From: Betaproteobacteria bacterium GR16-43
Lineage (GTDB): Bacteria; Pseudomonadota; Gammaproteobacteria; Burkholderiales; Usitatibacteraceae
Direction of reading: 5' to 3'
Assembly (NCBI GenBank): GCA_001953215.1
Contig: CP019169.1
Coordinates: 2,294,001 to 2,358,000 of the forward strand
Length of the DNA stretch: 64,000 nucleotides
The number at the start of each line of letters is the position of its first letter. Positions within the stretch are counted from its first letter, which is position 1. Shown in pieces: positions 33,913 to 42,324 of this stretch. The notes below the pieces were generated by a model. That model did no database searches. It saw nothing but the letters and a program-made list of their open reading frames with translations, and was not told the origin of the DNA. The position numbers were made by a program, and so were the translations under genes.

Positions 33913-34896
33913 ATGAACCGAATCCCCTTTTCCGCCGTTTTCGCCGCGTTCGCCGCCTTCGCGTTCGCCTCCTCGTCCTGGGCCGCGCCCGAAGACGACT
34001 ACCCGACGCGTCCCGTGAAGATCGTCGTGCCGTTCGCCCCGGGGGGATCGACCGATGTGGTCGCCCGCGTGCTGGCCGACAAGCTCGGCGCCGAGTTCAA
34101 GGGCAGCTTCATCGTCGACAACCGGCCGGGCGCCGGCGGGAACATCGGGGCCGACGCCGTGGCCAAGGCGGCCCCCGACGGGTACACGTTGTTGATGGGC
34201 ACGACCGGCGTCCTGTCGATCAATTCGCATCTCTACAAGGGCCTGCCGTACGACCCGGAGAAGGATTTCACGCCGGTGAGCTACACCTCGCTCATCACCA
34301 ACATCCTGGTGGTGAACCCCGCCGTGCCGGTCAAGACGGTGGCCGAGTTGATCGCCCTCGCGAAGGGCAAGCCCGGGTCGCTCACGTTCGCTTCCTCGGG
34401 TGCGGGCAGCTCGACGCATCTTTCGGGCGAGCTCTTCAAGGCGCTGGCCGGCGTGGACATCCTCCACGTTCCCTACAAGGGCAGCGGCCAGGCGCTGATC
34501 GACGTCATCTCGGGACAGGTAACGATGCTGTTCGACAACGCGCCCTCGTCGATCGCGTTCGTGCAGCAGGGCAAGCTTCGCGCCGTCGCGGTGACGAGTA
34601 CCAAGCGGCTGCCGAACCTGCCCGACGTTCCGACGATCGCGGAGGCGGGCGTGCCGGGTTATGAATCGCTCTCGTGGAGCGGGATCGTGGCGCCGGCCGC
34701 GACGCCGAAGGCGATCGTGGCGAAGCTGAACGCGGCGATCGAGAAGATCCTCGCGACGGAAGAGCTGAAGCAGAAGTTCGCGGCGATGGGTGTGGAGCCT
34801 GTCGGCGGCTCTCCCGAAGCCTTCGCGCGCCACGTGCGCGCCGAGAGCGAGAAGTGGGGCAAGTTGGTGAAGTCCGCGAATATCACCTTGAACTGA
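33913..34896 (+). CDS. Tripartite tricarboxylate transporter receptor (Bug family)
   Basis: 327 residues. Signal peptide (first 25 residues, ending SSWA-AP). Family marks: YPTRPVKIVVPFAPGGSTDV, VDNRPGAGGNIGADAVAKA, PDGYTLLMG and HVPYKGSGQALIDVISGQV. Binds a carboxylate in the periplasm and delivers it to a TctAB-type permease. No permease genes are adjacent, which is common for the expanded Bug families of betaproteobacteria. It sits between the two NHEJ genes on the other strand. Confidence 0.94.
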   Translation: MNRIPFSAVFAAFAAFAFASSSWAAPEDDYPTRPVKIVVPFAPGGSTDVVARVLADKLGAEFKGSFIVDNRPGAGGNIGADAVAKAAPDGYTLLMGTTGVLSINSHLYKGLPYDPEKDFTPVSYTSLITNILVVNPAVPVKTVAELIALAKGKPGSLTFASSGAGSSTHLSGELFKALAGVDILHVPYKGSGQALIDVISGQVTMLFDNAPSSIAFVQQGKLRAVAVTSTKRLPNLPDVPTIAEAGVPGYESLSWSGIVAPAATPKAIVAKLNAAIEKILATEELKQKFAAMGVEPVGGSPEAFARHVRAESEKWGKLVKSANITLN

Positions 34897-34979
34897 GAAA
34901 TCGGGGTCAGGGTAGAAATATCTTGGAAATCGGGGTCAGGGTAGAAATATGTAGATATTTCTACCCTGACCCCGATTTC
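34897..34979. repeat. Hairpin repeat, family A copy 3
   Basis: A half unit (34898-34922) then a hairpin with perfect 25-bp arms, 34926-34950 and 34955-34979, loop GTAG. Core TCGGGGTCAGGGTAGAAATA. Its right arm contains the last codons (K-S-G-S-G) and the TAG stop of ligD on the minus strand. Confidence 0.9.
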
Positions 34980-37705
34980 TTCAACGCTCGCTCGAGGCTT
35001 TGCTTGATGGTGAGGGCGTCGTGCCACCGGTCGCCGGTCTGCGAGAGGCGTTCGACCGCGTTGGTGAGGCGGAAGTCGAGCGGATGCGCGTTGGCGAGTT
35101 CTTCCCAGGTGAGCGGCATCGAGACCGGCGCACCCGGAGCGCCGCGCGGGGAGTAGGCGACGTTCAGCGTCTTGCCGCGAACGTTCATGTTGTAGTCCAT
35201 GAAGATCTTGCCGGTACGCTTGGGAATGCTCCATTCGAGCGTGATGTCCTTCGGGTGCTGGCGCATGAGGTGCCGCCCGACCAGCTCCGATACATGGCGC
35301 GCGGCATCGAAGTCGATCGTCCGCTTGATCGGCACGAAGATGTGCAGGCCCGTCTTGCCCGAGGTCTTGACGATCGGGTTCAGCGACATCGAGTTCAGCA
35401 ACTCCTTCAACCAGAAGGCAACCTCCTTGCCCTTCTCGAACGCGACCGTGTTCAGCTCGGGCTCCGCGCCCTTCGCCTCCTGGCCCGAGTAGATGTAGGG
35501 ATCGAGGTCGAACACGACGTAGTCGGGATAGTTGAGGACGGAGCTTTCCAGCGCCTCGAGCGAGGAATCGAAATCGGAGGCCTGCATCTTCGCGTCCAGG
35601 CCCGGGTTGGAACGCGAATGCCACACGTGGAATTCGAGCGTGCCCGACTGTGCGAGCCACAGCAGCGTCGGCAGGTTGTTGCACAAGAGGTATTCGTGCT
35701 GCTCGTCCTTGCTCCCCGAGAACACGCTGATTTTTTCCACGAACGCGGGGCGTTCCTGCTCCCAATGTTTCTGGAAGAACCGCTGGCCGTTGATGCCGTC
35801 GGGCATGCGGATCATCGTGAGCGGCCGGTCGCGCAGGTGCGGCAGGATGTACGGCGAAATGCCCGCGAAGTAGCGCAGGAGGTCGCGCTTGGTAAGCGCG
35901 GGCTGCTTGAGCGCCTTGTCCTCGGGCCAGTACACGCGGTCGAGGTTGGTGACCTTGATGCGGTCCTTCCCGACGACCAGCATCATCTCCTTCTGCTTCC
36001 CCTCCAACTGCGCGACAACGAGATCGATCGCAGGATCGGAGTTTAGGGTCAGCACGTTATCTGTCGAATTTCCGTCAGTTAACGTGCTGACCCTAAACTC
36101 GGGCTTCTTGACTTTTTTCGCGTCGAGGTCGTCGCGCAGGCGGAGGAAGACGGGCGCGCGCAGGTGGCCGTCGTCGGTCCAGTTCTGGAATTCGACTTCG
36201 GCCACGATCTCAGGCTCCACCCAGACCGGAACTCCGCCGTTCATCAGCTCCGGTTTCTCGGAGAAGGGCATCGTCTTGCGTTCGAGCGGCTTGAGGCGCG
36301 CACGCACGGCAGCGAGGGTGCGGTCATCAAAGCCGGAGCCCACGCCCGAGGCGAAGCGCAGCGACTTGCCCTCCCAGTAACCGACGATGAGCGCGCCCAG
36401 GTCGCCGCGCGAACCCTTGCCTTTGGTGTAACCGCCAATCACGAAGTCGCCCGTGTGCGTGGGCTTCACCTTCACCCACGACTGCGAGCGCTTGCCCGCC
36501 TCGTAGCGGCTTTCCTTCCGCTTGCCGATCACGCCCTCGAAGCCCGCGGCGATGGCCGCCTCGTGGAGGGCCAGGCCGTCGTCCACGGCGTGCACGAGCT
36601 GCACGCGCGGCGAGGGCAGGATGCATTGCGCGAGATAGCGGCGGCGCTCGCGATACGGCACGGCCCGCAGGTCGATGCCCGCGAACCAGGGCATGTCGAA
36701 CGCGAAGAACACGATCGGGATGTCGCGATCGGCCGCGGCGATCTCGCTCGCGGTCTTCAGTTGCGCGCGTTCCTGCAATGCACCGAACGACGGACGCCCG
36801 TCGGCGCCGAACGCGACGATCTCGCCGTCGAGGACCATGCCGTTCACCGCTTGCTGCTTGCCGAGCTCGGATGCGAGCGCGGGAAAGGTCGCTGCGTAGT
36901 CGAGACCGCGGCGCGAGCGGAGCTTCACGCCATCCTCGCCGATGAAGGCGAGCACGCGATAGCCGTCGAGCTTCGGCTCCCACATCCAGTCGGGCTTGTT
37001 GAAGGGCTTGTCGCCGGATTCCGCGAGCATCGGCGCGAGCTTCGCGGGGGCCGGCATGGGAACGACCTCGCCATTGGGAACCAGCTGCACGGCGGGCAGG
37101 CGCTTGCCCGCGGGCACGGTCTTCATCTCGGACACGGCGATGCCGGAGAGCACGGAGCGGTTGCGCTGCGTCACGTCGTCCGCCGTCACGAAACGATCCC
37201 GGTGCTTGATCAGCAGCCACTGCTTGGCTTCCTTCGTCTTCACGAGGGCGAAGGAGCCTTTCAATTTTTCCCCACGCAGCGTGAAGGACAACTTCCCTTT
37301 CGCGAGCCCGTCGAGCACCTCGCGCTCGGCGCCTTCGCGATCGTGGTACCAGGTGCCGCCTTCGTCGGGCGAGTACACGCCGCAGTCCCACACGATCACC
37401 TCGCCGGCGCCGTACTGGCCGGGCGGGATCACGCCCTCGAAGGAAGCGTAACCAAACGGATGGTCTTCCGTTTGCACGGCGAGGCGCTTCTCGTTAGTGT
37501 CGAGGGACGGTCCCTTGGGGACGGCCCACGACTTGAGCACGCCGTCGCACTCGAGGCGGAAGTCGTAGTGAAGCCGTGACGCGCGATGCTGCTGCACGAC
37601 GAAGAGGAGCGGGCCGCCGCGCCCCGTGGCCAGGACCGGTGCGGGCTCGGGGGTCGCGGTGAAGGTGCGCTTGGCGCCGTATTCCTTCAGGCTGTCTTTG
37701 GCCAT
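34961..37705 (-). CDS. ligD: Multifunctional NHEJ DNA ligase LigD
   Basis: 914 residues. Order is phosphoesterase, ligase, polymerase, as in Pseudomonas LigD. The phosphoesterase domain (about 35-180) has HRASRLHYDFRLE with H40, H46 and D48. The ligase domain (about 225-520) has the nucleotidyl Lys255 in EPKLDGYRV. The primase-like polymerase domain (about 575-900) carries DLDP and HIFVPIKRT. Residues about 536-556 (RVSTLTDGNSTDNVLTLNS) are encoded by an inserted hairpin repeat in the ligase-polymerase linker, and the final five residues with the stop come from another repeat. Repairs double-strand ends together with Ku. Confidence 0.96.
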   Translation of the reverse strand: MAKDSLKEYGAKRTFTATPEPAPVLATGRGGPLLFVVQQHRASRLHYDFRLECDGVLKSWAVPKGPSLDTNEKRLAVQTEDHPFGYASFEGVIPPGQYGAGEVIVWDCGVYSPDEGGTWYHDREGAEREVLDGLAKGKLSFTLRGEKLKGSFALVKTKEAKQWLLIKHRDRFVTADDVTQRNRSVLSGIAVSEMKTVPAGKRLPAVQLVPNGEVVPMPAPAKLAPMLAESGDKPFNKPDWMWEPKLDGYRVLAFIGEDGVKLRSRRGLDYAATFPALASELGKQQAVNGMVLDGEIVAFGADGRPSFGALQERAQLKTASEIAAADRDIPIVFFAFDMPWFAGIDLRAVPYRERRRYLAQCILPSPRVQLVHAVDDGLALHEAAIAAGFEGVIGKRKESRYEAGKRSQSWVKVKPTHTGDFVIGGYTKGKGSRGDLGALIVGYWEGKSLRFASGVGSGFDDRTLAAVRARLKPLERKTMPFSEKPELMNGGVPVWVEPEIVAEVEFQNWTDDGHLRAPVFLRLRDDLDAKKVKKPEFRVSTLTDGNSTDNVLTLNSDPAIDLVVAQLEGKQKEMMLVVGKDRIKVTNLDRVYWPEDKALKQPALTKRDLLRYFAGISPYILPHLRDRPLTMIRMPDGINGQRFFQKHWEQERPAFVEKISVFSGSKDEQHEYLLCNNLPTLLWLAQSGTLEFHVWHSRSNPGLDAKMQASDFDSSLEALESSVLNYPDYVVFDLDPYIYSGQEAKGAEPELNTVAFEKGKEVAFWLKELLNSMSLNPIVKTSGKTGLHIFVPIKRTIDFDAARHVSELVGRHLMRQHPKDITLEWSIPKRTGKIFMDYNMNVRGKTLNVAYSPRGAPGAPVSMPLTWEELANAHPLDFRLTNAVERLSQTGDRWHDALTIKQSLERALKKSGSG
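36039..36100. repeat. Hairpin repeat, family B copy 1, inside ligD
   Basis: Perfect 21-bp arms at 36039-36059 and 36080-36100 (GAGTTTAGGGTCAGCACGTT), 20-nt loop. It lies wholly inside ligD and is read through in frame, with no stop, between the ligase and polymerase domains. Other copies of this family are intergenic. Confidence 0.92.
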
Positions 37706-37738
37706 GCGCCGATTTTACGGGTCAAACGGGGAGCAGCG

Positions 37739-38437
37739 ATGAAACTCTGGGCCGGTGCGAGCGGGTACTCCTTCAAGGAATGGAAAGGCCCCTTCTACCC
37801 CGAGAAGATGAAGGCCGAGGAGATGCTCGCCTTCTATTCGGGAAAGCTCCCGACCGTCGAGATCAACAACACCTTCTATCGCATGCCGAAGACCAGCGTG
37901 CTCGAGACCTGGGCGGCCACGGTGCCGAAGGATTTCCGTTTCGCCATCAAGGCCTCGAAGCGCATCACGCACATCTCGCGGCTCAAGGTCGAGTCCGCCG
38001 CCGAATCGGTGGAGTACCTGTACAAGGCCCTCGTGGGCCTGGGACCCAAGCGCGGCGCCACGCTGTTCCAGCTTCCACCGAACCTGAAGAAGGATCTGCC
38101 GCGCTTGCAGGCTTTCCTCGACATCCTGCCGCAGGGGCACTGTGCCGCGTTCGAGTTTCGCAACGAAAGCTGGTTCGACGACGAGGTCTACGCGGCGCTG
38201 AAGGGCAAGGGCGCGGCGCTGGTCCTGTCCGAACGCGAGGACAACGCGCCGCCGCCGCTGGTGGAGACGACGTCTTGGGGGTACCTGAGGTTGAGGTTCG
38301 AGAACTACACCGACGACGATCTCAAGACGTGGGCGAAGAAGATCGCCGGCACGAGCTGGAAGGAAGCGTTCGTGTACTTCATGCACGAACCGACGGCGCC
38401 GGAGTACGCGGCCAAGTTGATGCAGTTCGCGAAGTGA
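37739..38437 (+). CDS. DUF72 family protein (YecE-like)
   Basis: 232 residues from ATG 37739 (GGGGAG upstream). TIM-barrel family marks: WAGASGYSFKEWKGPFYP, VEINNTFYRMPK, FAIKASKRITH, FQLPPNLKKDLPRL, EFRNESWFDDE. Members are often encoded near nucleic acid enzymes, and an iron-sulfur or endonuclease role has been suggested; the activity is not established. Divergent from ligD, 33 bases away, so it may share its promoter region. The hydrolase gene overlaps its stop (TGATG). Confidence 0.93.
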   Translation: MKLWAGASGYSFKEWKGPFYPEKMKAEEMLAFYSGKLPTVEINNTFYRMPKTSVLETWAATVPKDFRFAIKASKRITHISRLKVESAAESVEYLYKALVGLGPKRGATLFQLPPNLKKDLPRLQAFLDILPQGHCAAFEFRNESWFDDEVYAALKGKGAALVLSEREDNAPPPLVETTSWGYLRLRFENYTDDDLKTWAKKIAGTSWKEAFVYFMHEPTAPEYAAKLMQFAK

Positions 38438-39096
38438 TGGGCAAGGAAGCGATTTCGATCGCGGTCGGGGAGGGCACAGTCTCGGCGTTGCTCGAAGTCC
38501 CGGCCGGCGCGAAGGCCTGCTACGTCGTGGCGCACGGCGCGGGTGCGGGCATGAACCATTCCTTCATGGCGGCGGTTGCCGAAGGGCTTGCGGCGCGGGG
38601 TGTTGCGACGCTGCGCTATCAATTCCCGTACATGGAGAAGGCTTCGAAGCGCCCCGACGTGCCGAAGGTGGCGCATGCCGCGGTGCGTGCGGCGGTGGCG
38701 GAAGCGGCGGTACGCATCCCGAAGCTCGCGCTGTACGCGGGAGGCAAGTCCTTCGGAGGCCGCATGACCTCGCAGGCGCAGGCGGAATCGCCGCTGCCCG
38801 GCGTCCGCGGCCTCGCCTTCCTCGGCTTCCCGCTGCATGCACCGGGCAAGCCCTCCGACGATCGCGCCGAGCACCTCGTGAACGTGAAGGTCCCGATGCT
38901 CTTCCTCCAGGGCAGCCGCGACGAGCTGGCCGATCTCGAGTTGCTCGTCCCCCTCGTCGCGCGCCTCGGTGGATCGGCGAAGGTGGAGATCTTCGAGGAC
39001 GCCGACCACTCCTTCCACGTTCCCGCGCGCACCGGGAAGAAGGACGCCGAGGTGATGGAGGAACTGCTGGACACCCTCGCGGCGTGGATGAAGTAG
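38437..39096 (+). CDS. Alpha/beta hydrolase (KANL3/Tex30-like)
   Basis: 219 residues. Start ATG overlaps the DUF72 stop by one base. The fold marks are VVAHGAGAGMNHSFM (oxyanion region), YAGGKSFGGRMTS with nucleophile Ser, and DADHSFHV with catalytic His. This is the dienelactone-hydrolase-like group annotated as predicted hydrolase. No signal peptide. The native substrate is unknown. Followed by a family B repeat. Confidence 0.88.
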   Translation: MGKEAISIAVGEGTVSALLEVPAGAKACYVVAHGAGAGMNHSFMAAVAEGLAARGVATLRYQFPYMEKASKRPDVPKVAHAAVRAAVAEAAVRIPKLALYAGGKSFGGRMTSQAQAESPLPGVRGLAFLGFPLHAPGKPSDDRAEHLVNVKVPMLFLQGSRDELADLELLVPLVARLGGSAKVEIFEDADHSFHVPARTGKKDAEVMEELLDTLAAWMK

Positions 39097-39101
39097 TTAG
39101 T

Positions 39102-39172
39102 AGTTTAGGGTCAGCACGATAACTGAGTTTATGTGCTGACCCTAAACTGGGTTTACGTGCTGACCCTAAACT
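39102..39172. repeat. Hairpin repeat, family B copy 2
   Basis: AGTTTAGGGTCAGCAC at 39102-39117 pairs with GTGCTGACCCTAAACT at 39133-39148 and again with a second copy at 39157-39172. It fills the space between the convergent hydrolase and LytTR genes. Confidence 0.88.
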
Positions 39173-39173
39173 C

Positions 39174-39944
39174 CTACATGTTCTTGAAGAGGGGCATGAA
39201 GGTGAGGGACACCGGCAGCGTCTCCGGGCGATGCCGCAGGCGGATCGTGCCGCGCCCCGACTCGTCCCGGGCGATGGAGGCGATGGCCTTCATGTTCACG
39301 ATGGTCGAGCGGTGGATCTGCTTGAAGACCGCGGGGTCGAGCGCGTCGAGCAGCTCGCGGATCGGCGTGCGCACGAGCCCCTCGCCTTCCTTCGTCATCA
39401 CGACCGTGTATTTGTTGTCGGCCTGGAAGTAGGCGACGTCCTCCACGAGGATCAGCCGCGTCTCCTTGCCGGCGGAAGCCGTGATCCACACGAGCGGCGC
39501 GGCCTTCGGGGTGGCGGGCAGCTTCGCGCGCAGTTGATCGAGGATCGAGGCGAGCTCGTTCGTGTCGCCGTCACCCGAGGCGATGCGCGCCTTCAATCTT
39601 CCGATCGTCGCATCGAGGCGGTCCGGTGCGATGGGCTTGAGCAAGTAGTCGACGGCCCCGCGGTCGAACGCGTCGATCGCATATTGGTTGTAGGCCGTGA
39701 CGAACACGACCTTCGTGCCCGGGCTCGCACTCACCGCAGCCGCGGCCACTTCCAGGCCGGTAAGCCCCGGCATCCGGATGTCGAGGAATGCCACGTCCGG
39801 CTTGTGGTCCTCGATCGCCTCGAGCGCCGTGCCACCGTCCTCGCAGATCGCGACGATCTCCAGCTCCGGCCACGCCTTCGCCAGCAGCGAGAGCAGCTCG
39901 TCGCGCAGCAGGTCCTCGTCTTCGGCCACGATGCCCTTAGGCAT
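39174..39944 (-). CDS. LytTR-family response regulator
   Basis: 256 residues from ATG 39944, preceded by a strong GGAGG. Receiver domain with phospho-acceptor D55 (VAFLDIRMPG) and Lys in YLLKPIAP; LytTR DNA-binding domain from about residue 155 (VEDVAYFQADNKYTVVMTKE, FKQIHRSTIVNMKAI). Pairs with the sensor kinase gene that overlaps it by eight bases. Members of the AlgR/LytR group control surface and transport genes; the target here is unknown. Confidence 0.94.
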   Translation of the reverse strand: MPKGIVAEDEDLLRDELLSLLAKAWPELEIVAICEDGGTALEAIEDHKPDVAFLDIRMPGLTGLEVAAAAVSASPGTKVVFVTAYNQYAIDAFDRGAVDYLLKPIAPDRLDATIGRLKARIASGDGDTNELASILDQLRAKLPATPKAAPLVWITASAGKETRLILVEDVAYFQADNKYTVVMTKEGEGLVRTPIRELLDALDPAVFKQIHRSTIVNMKAIASIARDESGRGTIRLRHRPETLPVSLTFMPLFKNM

Positions 39945-41184
39945 GGGCACCTCCTTGCGGTCCCGCGACCGGCACCGTGATCGTGGCGGCAACCCCCTTG
40001 GGGAAATTCGCCACGATCGCGAACGAAGCAGCATCGCCGTATTCGAGCTTCAGCCGTTCGCGCACGTTCTTCAATCCGATGCCCGTACCCGCCGTCTCGG
40101 GATGGAAGCCGCGCCCGTCATCGGCAACCGTGACCGCGACCTTGCCGTCGCTCTCGCGGGCGAGGATCCACACCGTGCCTCCACCCGTCACCGGTTCGAG
40201 GCCGTGCTTGATCGCGTTTTCCACCAGCGTCTGCAGCATCATCGGCGGCATCGGAACCGCCTTCAGTGCGTCCGGGATCTGCACCTGCATCGCGAGGCGC
40301 TCGCCCATGCGGATCTTGAGGATCTCGAGGTAGGCCATCGCGCGTTCGAGCTCCTCGCCCAGCGTCGAGGGCCCCTCGTCGCCACGCGGCAGCGACTTGC
40401 GCAGGTAGGTGATGAGATGACCCAGCATCTGGTCGGCGCGTGCAGGGTCGCTGCGCGTGAGGTATTGGGCGGAAGCGAGCGTGTTGTAAAGGAAGTGCGG
40501 TTCGACCTGCGCGTGTAGTAGCGAGAGCTTCGCCACGGCGAGCTCCTTGTGGGTAGCGGTCTGGCGCGCGTCCTCCTGCTCCGCGCGGCGCAGCTCCGCG
40601 ATGCGGCGGGTGAGCGCACGCGAGATCGACTCCATGTTCTCGAGGTTGGTGCCGTCGTCGGCGCAGAACCAGTCGAGCCACGCGCCGCCCTCGGGCTCGC
40701 AGATCACGGTCACGCTGCTGGTTCCTTCGCCGGGCGTCACGATCGCGAGCACCTGGTTGCGCATCGCGCCCGTCATGCCGGTGGCTTCCTTGGGCCCCTT
40801 CTTGCTGCTCATGTACGGGTCCATGCGCTTCACGCGGGCGCGGATGCGCAGGCTGGAGCGGATGCTCTCGACGGTCTCGACGTAGGGCAGCTCGCGAACG
40901 ATCTGGTCCACGATGTCGAACGCGGCGCCCGCCTCGATCGGCATCTCGATCTGGCGGCGGTGGCGGTTGGCCAGGGCGTTCGCGTCGACGCGGTCGGAAA
41001 TGAGGCGTACGCGCCGCACGTGGGAAAAGGCGCTCACCGCCGCCCACGCGATGCCGCCGAGGGACGCGAGCACGATCGGCCAGGGCATGGTCCCGCGGGC
41101 CGTCGCGTTGTAGATGATCAGCGAGGTGAGGAAGACTCCGAGCCAGGCGAGCGTGATCCGGAGGACGAAGAAGAAGGTAGACAT
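39937..41184 (-). CDS. LytS-type sensor histidine kinase
   Basis: 415 residues. Two N-terminal membrane helices (about 5-25 and 35-52), a cytosolic middle part of about 140 residues, then the His_kinase domain with H230 in HAQVEPHFLYNTLASAQYL and an ATPase domain (MLQTLVENAIKHGLEP, GTGIGLKNVRERL). The middle region (residues 80-190) has no match I recognise and may sense a signal. Operon partner is the LytTR regulator. Confidence 0.92.
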   Translation of the reverse strand: MSTFFFVLRITLAWLGVFLTSLIIYNATARGTMPWPIVLASLGGIAWAAVSAFSHVRRVRLISDRVDANALANRHRRQIEMPIEAGAAFDIVDQIVRELPYVETVESIRSSLRIRARVKRMDPYMSSKKGPKEATGMTGAMRNQVLAIVTPGEGTSSVTVICEPEGGAWLDWFCADDGTNLENMESISRALTRRIAELRRAEQEDARQTATHKELAVAKLSLLHAQVEPHFLYNTLASAQYLTRSDPARADQMLGHLITYLRKSLPRGDEGPSTLGEELERAMAYLEILKIRMGERLAMQVQIPDALKAVPMPPMMLQTLVENAIKHGLEPVTGGGTVWILARESDGKVAVTVADDGRGFHPETAGTGIGLKNVRERLKLEYGDAASFAIVANFPKGVAATITVPVAGPQGGAHA

Positions 41185-41277
41185 GGCACGCAGGATATCA
41201 AGCGTCCCCCGGGGCTACCCGCGCTTTCCGACGAAACCGGGCCGGGCGGCGTGAAATGGGGTATGGCAGGACCAAGA

Positions 41278-41360
41278 AAAATCGGGGTCAGGGTAGAAAT
41301 ATCTAGATATTTCTACCCTGACCCCGATTTTGAAGATATTTCTACCCTGACCCCGATTTT
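41278..41360. repeat. Hairpin repeat, family A copy 4
   Basis: A continuous 54-bp palindrome at 41278-41331 centred on ATCTAGAT with the family A core, followed by a half unit at 41332-41360. Lies just beyond the TAXI gene stop. Confidence 0.9.
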
Positions 41361-41366
41361 CGGTCT

Positions 41367-42317
41367 CTAGCGCAGTCCCGCGTCCTTGAGGTATTTCGCC
41401 ACGCCCGGGTGCAGCACCGCAGGGTCGGCCGCGGCTGCCGTATTCGCCGCCGTGCTCTCCGATGCGGCCGGCAGCCGCTTCGCGATGTCCGCCTCCGCCT
41501 TGTGCAGCGCGCGGGCGACGCGATAGGCCGAAGCCTCGGGCAAGTCCGCGCGCGCGAACACGAAGCTCCACGAGCCGACCGAGTCGATCGGCTGCGATTG
41601 CCCAGAGTAGCTCCCCGCGGGCACCGTGATCTTCTTCAGGAACTTGTGCTTCGCGAGGATGCGGTCGATCTCGTCTTTCGTAGGCGCGATGAAGCGCGCG
41701 CCGCCCGGGGAAGACGCCATCGTCGAGAACCCGGGCCAGCCGAGGCCACCGCCCCAGAGCGCGGCCACGCGGCCGTCGAGCACCATCGCCGGGCCGTCGC
41801 CCGCGCGGTCGAGGTAGGTCGGCGTGAAATCGCGATCGCGTTGCAACCCGAGGGGATCGAGCGTGTAGCCCGCGAGCAGCACGAGACCCGATCCCTTCGC
41901 GCCCCACGCCACCGGCTTGCCCTTCAAATCCATGATCGCCTTGTAGGGACTGTCCGCGCGCACCACGAACATGCCCGGCGACGAATACATCGCCCACAGG
42001 ATCTTGATGTTCGCGGGCTTGTCGCGGCCGATGCCCGCGAGGGCTTCGTACGCCGCCTCGCCCTGCACGAGGGCCAGGTCCATCTTGCCCTGCTCCAGCA
42101 GCGGGACGTTCTCGGCGCTGCCCTTGGTGTTGCGCGTGTCGATGGTGAGCGTGGGATCGGCCGTTTGTACCGCACCCTGGAAGGCGGCGCCATAGACGGG
42201 GAAGCCGCCGCCGGGCGTTGCGGTCGCGAGCGTGAGCGTGAGGGGCGTGTTGTCCATGGGCGCGGTGGCGCAGGCGGCGAGGCCCGCTGCAAGGAAGACG
42301 GGAGCGAGTTTTTTCAT
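41367..42317 (-). CDS. TAXI-family TRAP-type solute receptor, predicted lipoprotein
   Basis: 316 residues from ATG 42317. Lipobox LAAC at about residue 15 suggests membrane anchoring, unusual since TAXI receptors are normally soluble. Family marks: LTLATATPGGGFPVYGAAFQ, DTRNTKGSAENVPLLEQGKM, DLALVQGEA and DLKGKPVAWGAKGSG. Binds a carboxylate or glutamate-like ligand for a TRAP permease. It is seven bases downstream of a Bug receptor gene on the same strand; no TRAP membrane subunit occurs in the window. Confidence 0.88.
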   Translation of the reverse strand: MKKLAPVFLAAGLAACATAPMDNTPLTLTLATATPGGGFPVYGAAFQGAVQTADPTLTIDTRNTKGSAENVPLLEQGKMDLALVQGEAAYEALAGIGRDKPANIKILWAMYSSPGMFVVRADSPYKAIMDLKGKPVAWGAKGSGLVLLAGYTLDPLGLQRDRDFTPTYLDRAGDGPAMVLDGRVAALWGGGLGWPGFSTMASSPGGARFIAPTKDEIDRILAKHKFLKKITVPAGSYSGQSQPIDSVGSWSFVFARADLPEASAYRVARALHKAEADIAKRLPAASESTAANTAAAADPAVLHPGVAKYLKDAGLR

Positions 42318-42324
42318 GGGGACC

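Noticed and set aside
37586..37738. Upstream in-frame extension of the DUF72 gene
   Set aside because: It is antisense to ligD, lacks a ribosome site, and the family start MKLWAGASGYS lies at 37739.
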